Source: a virus | Length of the DNA: 21,181 nt | Strand: one strand, 5' to 3' | Virus record (IMG/VR): IMGVR_UViG_3300044451_000191 | Span: 1-21,181 of that record | Part shown: positions 7,607 through 16,202 of the stretch, one piece after another | Layout of the letters: each line of letters starts with the position of its first letter | Numbering within the stretch: the first letter of the stretch is position 1 | The notes under the pieces: model-generated | What the model saw: the letters and a program-made list of their open reading frames with translations, nothing else | Told to the model about the DNA's origin: nothing | Database searches by the model: none | Position numbers and translations under genes: made by a program

Positions 7607-9293
7607 TCTCTCCGCCTTTCGGCATTTCGACTTCTGTTGCTTTTTCTGATTTTGATAAATCTGGTTCCATTATCGGTTGACCTAAATCCATTCCTTTTTG
7701 TGGTGCTTTCTCTCCTTCTATTGGCATTTCAGTATTTGGATCAGTTGCTTGTGTTGGGTCTGGTAATATTCCATCTTTGATTTCTTTTTTAATCTGCTCA
7801 TCAATTTCTTTCATTTCTGTATCAGATTGTTTTAATACTTTATTTCTAATATATTCTGCTGAAAAATATCTACCAAGATATGGTTCCATCGCAGCAACTA
7901 CTCCAAGTTGATCATTTAGTAATTCATTATTTTTTAAATCGGAAAAATGATTATCATATACAAAATCATATTGGATATGTTCTTTTAATGTTTCCCAATC
8001 TTGTGGAGTTACAATATTTTTAAGAATTAATTGAGTTTTTAACATATCGTTAAAAACTTCAGAAAATCTTTTTCTTAGTCTCCCTACAAATTTAGTAAAT
8101 TTAAGTTCATCTCTTAATATTTCAGAAGAACGTCCAAGATTAAAACCACCACCACCAATATCAATTCTACTTGATGGTACATTTAATGATTTATATAATT
8201 TTTTTTGAAAATATTCAATATCTGCAAGTTCTCCAAGATTTTGGCCTCCAGGAAGAGTTGTAATTTCTGTACCTCGTCCTCCTTCACGACGTGGTAACCA
8301 ATAATCTTCAAGCATTGCCATATATTTACGATCATCACGAATTTCTCCTGTATCTGCATTATAAACTAATTTATTACGATAACGATTCATTATATCACGA
8401 AGATATTGCTCTGCTTTAATTTTAGGAAGATTTCCAACATCAATATAAAATATTCTTCTTTCTGGGGCGCGTGAAAGACGGTAAATTACCAAAGAATCTT
8501 CAATCATACGAAGTTGATTGAGTGCTTTAATTGCCTTGTGTAGATATGAAAGAATAGATTGTTTATTGCGATCAACTAATCCTGATGTAACAAAGGTAAT
8601 TGCGTCCTTTGCTATTTTTACACTTTTGGAATCATTACGAAACGAGATAGCACCTCCAGTTCCTATCGAAGCATTTGGATCGTATAAATAATACTCTTCA
8701 ATTTTTGGTGCTTGATGTATTTCTAATGAATCTTTTCCTTTATTTAATGAAGTTATAAAATTTGCATTTGATCCAGATAACTCTGCTTTACGAATAAATT
8801 TAATTTTTAGTGGATCTATATATCTTATTTCTTGAATACCATCGGAAGGATTATTAAAATCAATAACTTTATGATAAAAAATTCTTCCATCTATATACCA
8901 ATTTCTAAAAATTTCGTGAGATTTTCTATCAAAATCCATAATTTCTTTGATAGATTTAAATTCATCACGAATAATTTGTTTTAATTTATTTGATGCATTT
9001 AGATTTGAAAGTTCAATCTCTACTGGAGAGTCATTCAAATCCGATACAATTGCTTCATTTACTATATCTTCAATTGCACTATCACATTCGGGATGAAGTG
9101 CCATCTCACGATATCTTTTTATTAGGTCTTGTTCGTTTTTATATACACCTTCGATATCTACATACTGCCCATAAAATCCACTTTGTACATAATAATCAGA
9201 TTTATCTTCTTCATTAGAAGGAACTGGAGAAATAAGTTTTTTGGACTTATTTTCTCCAGTATCTTGTATTTTGAATCCAAATAATTTAGCCAT
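7602..9293 (-). CDS. 20: Portal vertex protein gp20
   Basis: The dodecameric portal sits at one capsid vertex, nucleates prohead assembly, docks the gp17 packaging motor and later binds the neck. The 563-residue product (524 in T4) has the family pattern throughout: ALHPECDSAIEDIVNEAI near residue 75, FRNWYIDGRIFYHKVID near 130, RIFYIDVGNLPKIKAEQYLR near 300, DYWLPRREGGRGTEITTLPG near 350 and NVPSSRIDIGGGG near 390. The C-terminal 60 residues are a polar tail with Pro, Glu and Lys. I chose ATG 9293; the frame also contains a TTG one codon earlier (9296). No strong ribosome site is visible, but CTAAATA overlaps the gp19 stop about 23 bases upstream. Confidence 0.97.
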   Translation of the reverse strand: MAKLFGFKIQDTGENKSKKLISPVPSNEEDKSDYYVQSGFYGQYVDIEGVYKNEQDLIKRYREMALHPECDSAIEDIVNEAIVSDLNDSPVEIELSNLNASNKLKQIIRDEFKSIKEIMDFDRKSHEIFRNWYIDGRIFYHKVIDFNNPSDGIQEIRYIDPLKIKFIRKAELSGSNANFITSLNKGKDSLEIHQAPKIEEYYLYDPNASIGTGGAISFRNDSKSVKIAKDAITFVTSGLVDRNKQSILSYLHKAIKALNQLRMIEDSLVIYRLSRAPERRIFYIDVGNLPKIKAEQYLRDIMNRYRNKLVYNADTGEIRDDRKYMAMLEDYWLPRREGGRGTEITTLPGGQNLGELADIEYFQKKLYKSLNVPSSRIDIGGGGFNLGRSSEILRDELKFTKFVGRLRKRFSEVFNDMLKTQLILKNIVTPQDWETLKEHIQYDFVYDNHFSDLKNNELLNDQLGVVAAMEPYLGRYFSAEYIRNKVLKQSDTEMKEIDEQIKKEIKDGILPDPTQATDPNTEMPIEGEKAPQKGMDLGQPIMEPDLSKSEKATEVEMPKGGEI

Positions 9294-9315
9294 CAATACA
9301 TCAATTAGTTTCTAC

Positions 9316-9322
9316 TATTTAG
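9316..9322 (-). promoter_or_regulatory. Variant late promoter (CTAAATA) before gene 20
   Basis: The minus strand reads CTAAATA across the gp19 stop codon, 23 bases before the gp20 ATG. It matches the last six bases of the T4 late box. The same heptamer recurs before genes 15 and the 504-residue ORF at similar distances. Confidence 0.4.
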
Positions 9323-9954
9323 GAACCAGTTCCGAGTTGAGTATTTCCTGTAGGATCGAGAGCATCCCACCATTGAACTTGAAGATCCACAGTAAACTCT
9401 TGATACGTATCTGAACTATCGTATGACAAATCAATTGCACTCACCGAAGTTGGAAATGTACCATAAAATTGATATGCTTTTAAAACTGGTATTTTTGCTT
9501 CTGTTGTTGGAACAAGTCCATTCGCTTTTCCTCTACCAAATTGTTTGACTATCATATCTTTTTGATAATCTGTTGGATTCGTTTTTCCTGCAGCATCTTC
9601 GTGTTTGTTAATGAGATTCATCCATCTCTCAAATGCATTGCGAATTGAAAAATCAGTATCATTAATTACAGTAATCGTCCAAGGATCAAATGTACGATCT
9701 CCTGCCATTTTGAGGTTTCTTCCTCTAAATGGGATATCAATAATACCCAAAGTAGATGCAGGAAGATTTGCTCCTTTTACTAAAAATCTTGTCTTATCGG
9801 AAAGAGCATCATCAGTAACTCCTTCTGGTAAACAATCTGCTGGAAAATAAAGTTCACATTCAAATAAATTCGATCTTACTCCACCTCCAGACATCCTTCC
9901 CTTGAAATTTTCAAGAGTTCTGTCTTTTACGCTTGGTATGTTTAAATTGGCCAT
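9319..9954 (-). CDS. 19: Tail tube protein gp19
   Basis: Hexameric rings of gp19 stack into the inner tail tube through which DNA passes. The 211-residue product (163 in T4) contains the expected elements: SGGGVRSNLFECELYFP at about residue 22, FLVKGANLPASTLGIIDIPF near 57, a GDRTFDPWTITVINDTDFSI strand pair near 85 and a C-terminal DLSYDSSDTYQEFTVDLQVQ before WWDAL. ATG 9954 is preceded by GAGGAA ten bases upstream. It follows sheath gene 18 after 20 bases, as in all T4-like phages, which supports coordinated expression of tube and sheath. Confidence 0.97.
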   Translation of the reverse strand: MANLNIPSVKDRTLENFKGRMSGGGVRSNLFECELYFPADCLPEGVTDDALSDKTRFLVKGANLPASTLGIIDIPFRGRNLKMAGDRTFDPWTITVINDTDFSIRNAFERWMNLINKHEDAAGKTNPTDYQKDMIVKQFGRGKANGLVPTTEAKIPVLKAYQFYGTFPTSVSAIDLSYDSSDTYQEFTVDLQVQWWDALDPTGNTQLGTGS

Positions 9955-9974
9955 CTTAGAATTCCTCTATTAGA

Positions 9975-12383
9975 TTAAACATTTCCTACTACTTCTTCAA
10001 AACTTACACCTGTGCGAGTAGCAACAAAGGTAAGTCCGATAAAGTTAATAGATCTTGCGGGTTTAACGAAAATGTCAGCTTTAAATTGATTTGAATCAAT
10101 AATATCTGGAGTATTATTAGTTTCGTCGCAAATAACTACAAAATCAGAAATACCTCTTTTTGCTTTCACATCACGAAGATATGGTTCAACGATATTTATG
10201 AAATTAGATCTTGTGATTACATCATTAAATTCGAAAAGTTGTGCTCGTGCCGACCTTTCAATTGTTGCTTCGATAGTAAGAAATAAACGACGAACATTAA
10301 TTCTATCAAATGCAGAAGCATAAGAGAGTGCAGTTTTATCACCAAATAAAATAATTCCAGCACCTGGTGAAAAAATAATTGGATTGATTCTCTTTGGGTA
10401 TAAAAGATCTCTTTGCGATTGTGATGGATTGTATGCTAATTTAATTGCGTTGGATATTGTTCCTCTTGATGATCCAGCAGGTGAAAACCAAGGAAACTGG
10501 TTTATCGATGTTCTTGCCATCAATCCAGCAACATCTGCATTACAGGGAATGTATCTAAATGTGTTATTAAATCTATCGTACATATACTTATACCCACTAT
10601 CAAATATAGCATATGAAGATGAAGTAATTGGATCAAAGAAATCGATAATGTTATTGGTTTGTATATTAGTATCTGTGATATTCACAACACCAGACCTATG
10701 AGGAGAAATTACTGCAATACAATCCTTTCTCTCTTCGGCAATTGAAATCAAAGAATTTGCTTTTGCTTGCGATTCGAAAATTGATGATCCACCAGATGGA
10801 CCACAAATTAAATAGTCAATTGAATATTCTGCAGGATTTCTAAAAACTTCATAAGATGAAACTATATCAGCTAAGGTCGAATTCATTCCACCAGCATTAC
10901 TATAATTTAATCCTCCAAGTAAATTATAAGTACTATTTCCTATTCCCGCAAAAGAAACTCCTTGAGTTAATGTTCCCCAATTTCCAGTTGGTGTATTTGT
11001 ATATCCAGTAAGTGTTGTGAAATTAGTTGCAGACCCAGTGGGAGCAAATCCAGCAAAAATATAATTAGATCTATCTGCAATAATATCTTTATAATATATT
11101 GATTCGGACGGAGATATTTTTCCATCAAGAGATTTTGAGAGATTTATGTATTTTTCTACAATGTTTCCTGCAACACCAGTTACTGAACCAGTATCGTCTA
11201 CAACTGCAATATGAATTTCATCATTTCTAGAATTTCTTTCTAATGCATATTGTGATGTTGATGGTCTTTCGGCAATTGATTTCCAATATACCGTAGAATT
11301 TGTTAAACCCAAAGTTTGTTGATTATACCAATCAGTGACCGTAATTGGTGAACTTCCACTTGAGGCAAAATTAAATGCAGTTCCCGCAGGAACCAAAGAA
11401 ACAAACTCAACATTCGTTCCAACTCCAACAGAAGCTGAATCTATTAAAATTGTATTTTGACTTTGATTACCTCCGTTAATATTTGTCGTTCCAATTCCAG
11501 TAATTGTAGATTCATTCACAATTCCCGCTGTAATAGTTCTAATTTTATAACTTGCCAAAACACCAAGATTAGGAAGATCTTGCGATAATGAAATTGGATT
11601 AATAATAGTAGATCCAGAACCAATTGAACCAAAAAATCTATTTGCTTCAATTGAAGTAGAGACTCCTGATGTATTTTTTATAATATAAGATCCAGTTTGA
11701 GATGGAAATGAATTTACACTATTTTGAGAATACGATACAATACTAGAAAGTCCAGACGAATTATCGTATCTATCTGTAACTTTTACATCGATATTTTGAT
11801 TTCCAATTTTTGTGATGATACCTCTCAAATAACCAGTAACTACCGAAGCAGTTCCAACACCAGCAACTGTTGTATTTACTCCAACAGTAATTCCAAATCC
11901 AACAGATAATCCAAAAGTTCCGATTGCAATTCTTTGATCCGCAGCAGCATCAATTACACATACTTTTAAATTATTTGCCCAGGATCCTGCTGTTTTTGCT
12001 GCATAATGCCAACTCGTTGCTGTAGAATAATTATTCGTATAATCTTCGTATGATTTAATTTTAACTGTAGTAGATCCTGCACTAACTCCAGAATTTGAAT
12101 TATTTAATGTTGTTCCATCAGTTCTTACAACTCTTAGAATTCCGCCATAAGAAAGATATGATGATGCACTCATCCAATATTCATATTGAGAATCGGTAGA
12201 TAATGGTTTTCCAAAATACTTTAGTAAATCTTGTTCAGTTTCTACTAAAATTGGGTAATTTATTGGACCTTTTTCAAAGGGACCAACAATTGCTCCGACT
12301 TGATCATTTATACCATCAATTCTTCCGATTGTTAAATCGACTTCTCTTACCTTAACCCCAGGAGATACTAAATTTAACGACAT
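9975..12383 (-). CDS. 18: Contractile tail sheath protein gp18
   Basis: This protein forms the contractile sheath around the gp19 tube. It is 802 aa against 659 in T4. The N-terminus (SPGVKVREVDLT, then GAIVGPFEKGPIN) and the C-terminal third (INPIIFSPGAGIILFGDKTA, NVRRLFLTIEATIERSARAQ, SINFIGLTFVATRTG) are typical sheath core. Residues about 95-430 hold long Gly/Ser/Thr/Ile-rich segments that form the surface-exposed variable region in this family and explain most of the extra length. ATG 12383 has AGAGG seven bases before it and a perfect TATAAATA 37 bases upstream. It is the first gene after the terminase and likely opens a tail transcript with gp19. Confidence 0.97.
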   Translation of the reverse strand: MSLNLVSPGVKVREVDLTIGRIDGINDQVGAIVGPFEKGPINYPILVETEQDLLKYFGKPLSTDSQYEYWMSASSYLSYGGILRVVRTDGTTLNNSNSGVSAGSTTVKIKSYEDYTNNYSTATSWHYAAKTAGSWANNLKVCVIDAAADQRIAIGTFGLSVGFGITVGVNTTVAGVGTASVVTGYLRGIITKIGNQNIDVKVTDRYDNSSGLSSIVSYSQNSVNSFPSQTGSYIIKNTSGVSTSIEANRFFGSIGSGSTIINPISLSQDLPNLGVLASYKIRTITAGIVNESTITGIGTTNINGGNQSQNTILIDSASVGVGTNVEFVSLVPAGTAFNFASSGSSPITVTDWYNQQTLGLTNSTVYWKSIAERPSTSQYALERNSRNDEIHIAVVDDTGSVTGVAGNIVEKYINLSKSLDGKISPSESIYYKDIIADRSNYIFAGFAPTGSATNFTTLTGYTNTPTGNWGTLTQGVSFAGIGNSTYNLLGGLNYSNAGGMNSTLADIVSSYEVFRNPAEYSIDYLICGPSGGSSIFESQAKANSLISIAEERKDCIAVISPHRSGVVNITDTNIQTNNIIDFFDPITSSSYAIFDSGYKYMYDRFNNTFRYIPCNADVAGLMARTSINQFPWFSPAGSSRGTISNAIKLAYNPSQSQRDLLYPKRINPIIFSPGAGIILFGDKTALSYASAFDRINVRRLFLTIEATIERSARAQLFEFNDVITRSNFINIVEPYLRDVKAKRGISDFVVICDETNNTPDIIDSNQFKADIFVKPARSINFIGLTFVATRTGVSFEEVVGNV

Positions 12384-12419
12384 GCCTTTCCCTCTGAAGA
12401 ATCTTCATTTGTCTAATAG

Positions 12420-12427
12420 TATTTATA
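12420..12427 (-). promoter_or_regulatory. T4-type late promoter of gene 18
   Basis: A perfect TATAAATA on the minus strand lies in the 55-base gap between gp17 and gp18, 37 bases before the gp18 ATG. Spacing is the same as before gene 22. Confidence 0.78.
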
Positions 12428-12438
12428 AATTATCAATT

Positions 12439-14088
12439 TTATCTATATTCCCACATATATGATACATCACCATATTCATCAGTAAACCACCTGTCTCCAT
12501 TATTATCCACAAATGTTTTTTCGTTTTCAATTCCATCAACAATAAATCCAAATGGGGACATATCTTGCTCTATTTGTTCTTTTTGTTCTTCGTATATTCT
12601 TTTACGAACATCATTCTCAGTCATTTCTTTGAAATACTCTTGAACAATCAACCAAGAAAAGATAACTAAACACATTACCAAGTCATCATTACAACCTTCT
12701 TCTGCTTCAAACGATTGATTTTTTTGAATAAATGTTGTGAGTTCACTAATAATTTCATAATCATTAAAAACTAATTTATCATCTTCGATAATGGTTTTTA
12801 AATTTGAACATCCAACTCTTTTTACAGTTTTAGACATTTTAACTCCCAATTGAGTTTTTTTCCCAGAAAACCCTTGCCCAACAAGTTGTCCTGCTCTTCC
12901 TCTCATTGCACACATTAGAATATTATCATACTCTAAATCAAAATGAAGAATACTTGTAACTTGTTCTCCTATATCATTTACTTCTGCTAGTACAAATGAT
13001 TTGTTATATGCCTTTGCTACATCCATAATTATATTTGGAAATAGTATTGGCTTAACTTCATTATTTCTATATTTTGCTACTATTTTATAAGGAAATGATG
13101 TTATATCGAAAACAACAAATGCAGAGTAATCGTTATTTAATCCTCTTGATACATCTACTGTCATTATATAAGTATGTTCTTCTTTTGGTTCTTCATATAC
13201 ATCTAAACCAGCACTTTTTTTGATTGGTTCATCATAAACTAAAGTTTTTATTTTTGCTGGATTAATTAAAGTTCCAACAGAACCCAAAAATTCACATAAA
13301 AATTCTACAGCAAATTGTTGCTCACTTGTATTTTCAATTGTTTGTTTTTTCCACAATTCATCTCTCCCTGGAACTTCAGTCCAATGAACTTCGGTTGGAA
13401 TATATTGATTTTTTCCTCTTTCTGCATCGTGCCAAATTTTATAAAAATGGTTCATTCCGTGAGGAGTAGAAACAATAATCAATTTAGTTGATTTTCCGGA
13501 TGATATTGTTGGATAAACAGAACTGAAAAATTCATCAGCAATGTGATTTGGAACGAAGGCAAATTCGTCCAAAAATATAATATTGTAAGATCCACCACGA
13601 ACGGCAGATGCTGATGTAGATGCTGCTATAATTTTTGATCCATTTTCTAATTCTAATGAACCTTTATTCCATATCAGAACACCTTGCTGCATCCATTTAG
13701 GAAGATTTTCGTATGCTAATTGAAGTCTTCCAAGAAGGTCTCTAGCAGTAGACGCTTTATTAGCAAGAATCGCAATATTGACGTTATCATTAAATATTGC
13801 GTAATGAAGCAAATAAGCAACGACAGTGGTAGATTTGCCAGATTGCCGTGGCATTTTGCAGACGTTAAATCTGTTATCATGGAAGTTCCTAATAAGTTTT
13901 TCTTGAAACTTATACATCTTGAAAGGCACAAGACCATGATCAAGAGAAACAATTTTTATATAGTTTTTTGCAAAGTATACTGGATCTTTTTTGCATTTTA
14001 TAAATTGTTCAATATGTTCCTTACTAAATTCTATCGGCGTATTAGCCTTTTTTAGTAATGGATTGCTCAGATATTGATCTATACTCAT
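12439..14088 (-). CDS. 17: Large terminase subunit gp17 (packaging ATPase and nuclease)
   Basis: gp17 is the motor that pumps DNA through the portal and cuts the concatemer. The ATPase domain shows the adenine/arginine-finger region, Walker A MPRQSGKST (79-87, Lys85), Walker B IIFLDEF (170-176, Asp174 and catalytic Glu175) and the coupling motif VSTPHG (206-211). The nuclease domain shows the three acidic groups of the RNase H-like fold: Asp312 in TVDVSRG, Glu369 in LAEVND and Asp468/Asp469 in GCNDDLVM. All expected catalytic residues are present in 549 aa (610 in T4). ATG 14088 follows the 61-residue ORF after five bases. No clear Shine-Dalgarno sequence precedes it, so translation may be coupled to the upstream ORF. 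Unlike T4, two ORFs separate it from gene 16. Confidence 0.98.
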   Translation of the reverse strand: MSIDQYLSNPLLKKANTPIEFSKEHIEQFIKCKKDPVYFAKNYIKIVSLDHGLVPFKMYKFQEKLIRNFHDNRFNVCKMPRQSGKSTTVVAYLLHYAIFNDNVNIAILANKASTARDLLGRLQLAYENLPKWMQQGVLIWNKGSLELENGSKIIAASTSASAVRGGSYNIIFLDEFAFVPNHIADEFFSSVYPTISSGKSTKLIIVSTPHGMNHFYKIWHDAERGKNQYIPTEVHWTEVPGRDELWKKQTIENTSEQQFAVEFLCEFLGSVGTLINPAKIKTLVYDEPIKKSAGLDVYEEPKEEHTYIMTVDVSRGLNNDYSAFVVFDITSFPYKIVAKYRNNEVKPILFPNIIMDVAKAYNKSFVLAEVNDIGEQVTSILHFDLEYDNILMCAMRGRAGQLVGQGFSGKKTQLGVKMSKTVKRVGCSNLKTIIEDDKLVFNDYEIISELTTFIQKNQSFEAEEGCNDDLVMCLVIFSWLIVQEYFKEMTENDVRKRIYEEQKEQIEQDMSPFGFIVDGIENEKTFVDNNGDRWFTDEYGDVSYMWEYR

Positions 14089-14093
14089 ATTTA

Positions 14094-14279
14094 TTACATC
14101 TTAAACTCATCTAAACCAATTATTTTTAATGTCTCTTGTTGCTTAAAATATAATTTTACATAACACTTACATATATTTTTCAGATATTCAATATTTTCGC
14201 AATTATCTAAATCTCTTGATAATTTTTCATATTCAAATATTTTATTTAAATTTTCTAATTCGATAAGATTTGGGTCCAT
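14094..14279 (-). CDS. Small conserved protein between gp16 and gp17, function unknown (61 aa)
   Basis: I place the start at ATG 14279, because AGGAG lies eight bases before it. The frame also opens at ATG 14351, but that start has no ribosome site and would add 72 more bases of overlap with the previous gene. The protein begins MDPNLIELENLNKIFEYEKL and is a charged helical chain with a Cys pair in NICKCYVKLYFKQQ; there is no signal peptide or membrane segment. The start overlaps the end of the 504-residue ORF by 38 bases, and the stop lies five bases before gp17, so it probably serves translational coupling as well as coding. I recall similar small ORFs next to the terminase of marine T4-like phages but no known function. 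Confidence 0.75.
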   Translation of the reverse strand: MDPNLIELENLNKIFEYEKLSRDLDNCENIEYLKNICKCYVKLYFKQQETLKIIGLDEFKM

Positions 14280-15756
14280 TTGTTTCTCCTGTAAATAATA
14301 GTGGTTTATTTGGATCATTTGTGGTAGGATTGAATGAAAGTATAATTGCATCTGGATATACTTTTCTAATTTCTCTAGTCACTTCACTTTTTGTTGGTCT
14401 ATTAAATTGTTGAAAAAACATTTGTGTTGTAATATATTTACCTCTCCAATTAAGAAGTATAGTATATGTAGATCCACGAGATTGTATTCGTAAATAGTTT
14501 TCTTCAATATTCATCTCTTCATTTTTTGTACTATTTCCCCAATTATCAGCACCAACTCTACGGCACTTTACAAGTGCGCCAGAGGCATAGGCAGAAGGCC
14601 AAACTCTATAACGAGACTTTACTTTATGATAACAGGCATCTTTTGTTCCACTACCTTTACCTTTTTTATCTTTTGCCTCTTGAATTTCCATTGTTTCTTT
14701 TAATCCTGGTTCTGGTTTTACATAATCTTTGCTCTTTCTTCCTTTAGCAAAGGTTGGAACATTCGTTGGTTTTGCTGCTTTAGACTTTTGTGGTTGTTTC
14801 GAATCTTTTTGACGTTTACGACGAATAGCGGATTGAATTATAGATTCTCCTCTTTTGCCTTTTCTTTTTAATGCAGCAAGTCTTGCACTACTAAAACATT
14901 TTGGAGTTTTTGTTTCTCCAGGTTCATTTGCACATGGAGAACCATCTGCCTGAACCCATCCTTTTACTCTTTTTCCAGATTTAGTTATTCCACTAGAACC
15001 TTGAAACCAATGATGAAGAGAACCTGCCTCATCAATATTCACATCTTTAGATTTGGACTTACCAAACCAGTCACGAAGACCTTCTTCATTCATTTCTTTT
15101 GTTTTCTCTTTCATAGAATTAATAAATTTTCTATAAATTGCTGCCTCCGATGTTTTTCCAGCTGCTTTTGCTCTCTGTTCCATGGCAATTGCTGCTTGCA
15201 TTTTGTGAGCATGAGATCTTTTAGAATTTTTTATTTTGGAAATACTTTCTTTTGCAGTTTGAACATCTTTAAATCCAAGTCCATGAATAGTTCCTTTTGG
15301 GTTTTCATCAGTGTATAAATCAGAGTGTTTTTTAGATCTTGCTGGTTGTCCAGGTTTTCTTGGAATTCTTGGGTTATTTACTTCAACTTCTTCTACTTTT
15401 ACGCAGTTTGGATATTTTTTACCAAACATTTTTTTCATACCTTTTTTCTTATAACCTTTCCAACAAGCTTCTCCAATTTCTTGACTATCGACATAATCAG
15501 CAGCAGTATCAATATAATCTGCTGCTTTAGTGATTTTAGATTGCACCCAAGCTTTGATATTTCCTTCACCTTCCATTTTTTTACGAAGTCTTTTTGCGGC
15601 ATTTGAAATTATAGATAATTCCGAACGAGCCATAGAGTGTTCATGATCTTCTGTGGTATTACAATCTTTAGTCCCATGAGTAGGACAATATTTTCCTTTT
15701 ATTGTTTTATTACATGTAGAACTTGCTTCTTCTATAAATTCTTTAAAATTTTTCAT
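14242..15756 (-). CDS. Large basic protein with T4 internal-protein-like capsid targeting sequence
   Basis: I do not recognise a named family. The 504-residue product starts with MKNFKEFIEEA, which matches the capsid targeting peptide of T4 internal proteins (MKTYQEFIAEA in IPII and IPIII); gp21 would cut after Glu10. The rest is very rich in Lys/Arg and modular. Residues 15-40 hold a Cys/His cluster. Residues 42-92 are helical (AAKRLRKKMEGEGNIKAWVQ, KAADYIDTAADYVDS). Residues 96-120 have GYKKKGMKKMFGKKYPNC. Residues 178-212 contain SHAHKMQAAIAMEQRAKAAG. Residues 225-290 have LRDWFGKSKS and WVQADGSPC. Residues 366-407 have GSGTKDACYHKVKSRYRVWP and SGALVKCRR. A distinct domain, 420-504, ends the chain. 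Several of these modules are familiar from marine phage proteins of unknown role. It lies between the terminase genes; ATG 15756 lacks a good ribosome site. Confidence 0.85.
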   Translation of the reverse strand: MKNFKEFIEEASSTCNKTIKGKYCPTHGTKDCNTTEDHEHSMARSELSIISNAAKRLRKKMEGEGNIKAWVQSKITKAADYIDTAADYVDSQEIGEACWKGYKKKGMKKMFGKKYPNCVKVEEVEVNNPRIPRKPGQPARSKKHSDLYTDENPKGTIHGLGFKDVQTAKESISKIKNSKRSHAHKMQAAIAMEQRAKAAGKTSEAAIYRKFINSMKEKTKEMNEEGLRDWFGKSKSKDVNIDEAGSLHHWFQGSSGITKSGKRVKGWVQADGSPCANEPGETKTPKCFSSARLAALKRKGKRGESIIQSAIRRKRQKDSKQPQKSKAAKPTNVPTFAKGRKSKDYVKPEPGLKETMEIQEAKDKKGKGSGTKDACYHKVKSRYRVWPSAYASGALVKCRRVGADNWGNSTKNEEMNIEENYLRIQSRGSTYTILLNWRGKYITTQMFFQQFNRPTKSEVTREIRKVYPDAIILSFNPTTNDPNKPLLFTGETNGPKSYRIRKFK

Positions 15757-15770
15757 AAGAATTTTTTTAA

Positions 15771-16202
15771 TTATTTAGAAATATCTTCTGGACTTAATCC
15801 AGTCTTAAGAAGTTTTTGTAATTCTGCAGTGGATCCAACAAAAAGCGCATTTGTAACATTCTTTGGTCCAGTTTTTTCTTCTTTTTTAAGTTCTTTTACT
15901 TTTTGATGAATATCCATCAATTTATCCGTAGAATCTGCAACACTTTTAATCAATTGTCCGAATACCTCATACGCTCTAGGTTGTTGTCCATCCTGTGCAA
16001 GTTCCAACAAACTTGTTGCTGCTTCTTGTCCTTTTTCAATTAAATTATAAAGGGTTCCACGAATATAATCATAATCCAACTCCGAGTGATCTTTATTTTT
16101 AATATTCTTTAATTCTTTTTTTGATTTCTTAATAATTTCTTTTGCAGTAATAGTTGCCTTAATATCTAAGGTTTCATCTATTTTGTCAAAATTATTTTTC
16201 AT
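15771..16202 (-). CDS. 16: Small terminase subunit gp16
   Basis: gp16 recognises the phage DNA and regulates the gp17 motor as an oligomeric ring. The 143-residue product (164 in T4) is helical and charged. The central segment is typical: DYDYIRGTLYNLIEKGQEA at about residue 44, SLLELAQDGQQPRAYEVFGQ near 65 and LIKSVADSTDKLMDIHQKVK near 86, the likely oligomerisation coiled coil. The ATG overlaps the gp15 stop as ATGA, and AAAGG lies nine to ten bases upstream inside gp15, indicating translational coupling. Position after gp15 and upstream of gp17 agrees with the T4 order. Confidence 0.93.
   Translation of the reverse strand: MKNNFDKIDETLDIKATITAKEIIKKSKKELKNIKNKDHSELDYDYIRGTLYNLIEKGQEAATSLLELAQDGQQPRAYEVFGQLIKSVADSTDKLMDIHQKVKELKKEEKTGPKNVTNALFVGSTAELQKLLKTGLSPEDISK
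15772..15778 (-). promoter_or_regulatory. Variant late promoter (CTAAATA) before the 504-residue ORF
   Basis: CTAAATA overlaps the gp16 stop codon, 16 bases before the ATG at 15756; with the preceding T it matches seven of eight bases of the T4 late box. The AAAAAAATTCTT leader has no Shine-Dalgarno sequence. Confidence 0.4.

Noticed and set aside
8683-8690. TATAAATA on the plus strand
   Set aside because: It lies inside gene 20, where it is the reverse of codons for Tyr-Leu-Tyr, and no plus-strand gene follows.
14088-14095. AATAAATA near the gp17 start
   Set aside because: It overlaps the start codon of gp17, so it cannot serve as its promoter, and no later gene start is near.
14280-14351. 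Upstream ATG for the 61-residue ORF
   Set aside because: It has no ribosome binding site and would overlap the previous gene by 110 bases; the ATG at 14279 has AGGAG in the right place.
15001-15606. Phe- and Cys-rich plus-strand frames of 93-105 residues
   Set aside because: They are antisense to the Lys-rich codons of the 504-residue protein, which read as Phe/Leu on the opposite strand.
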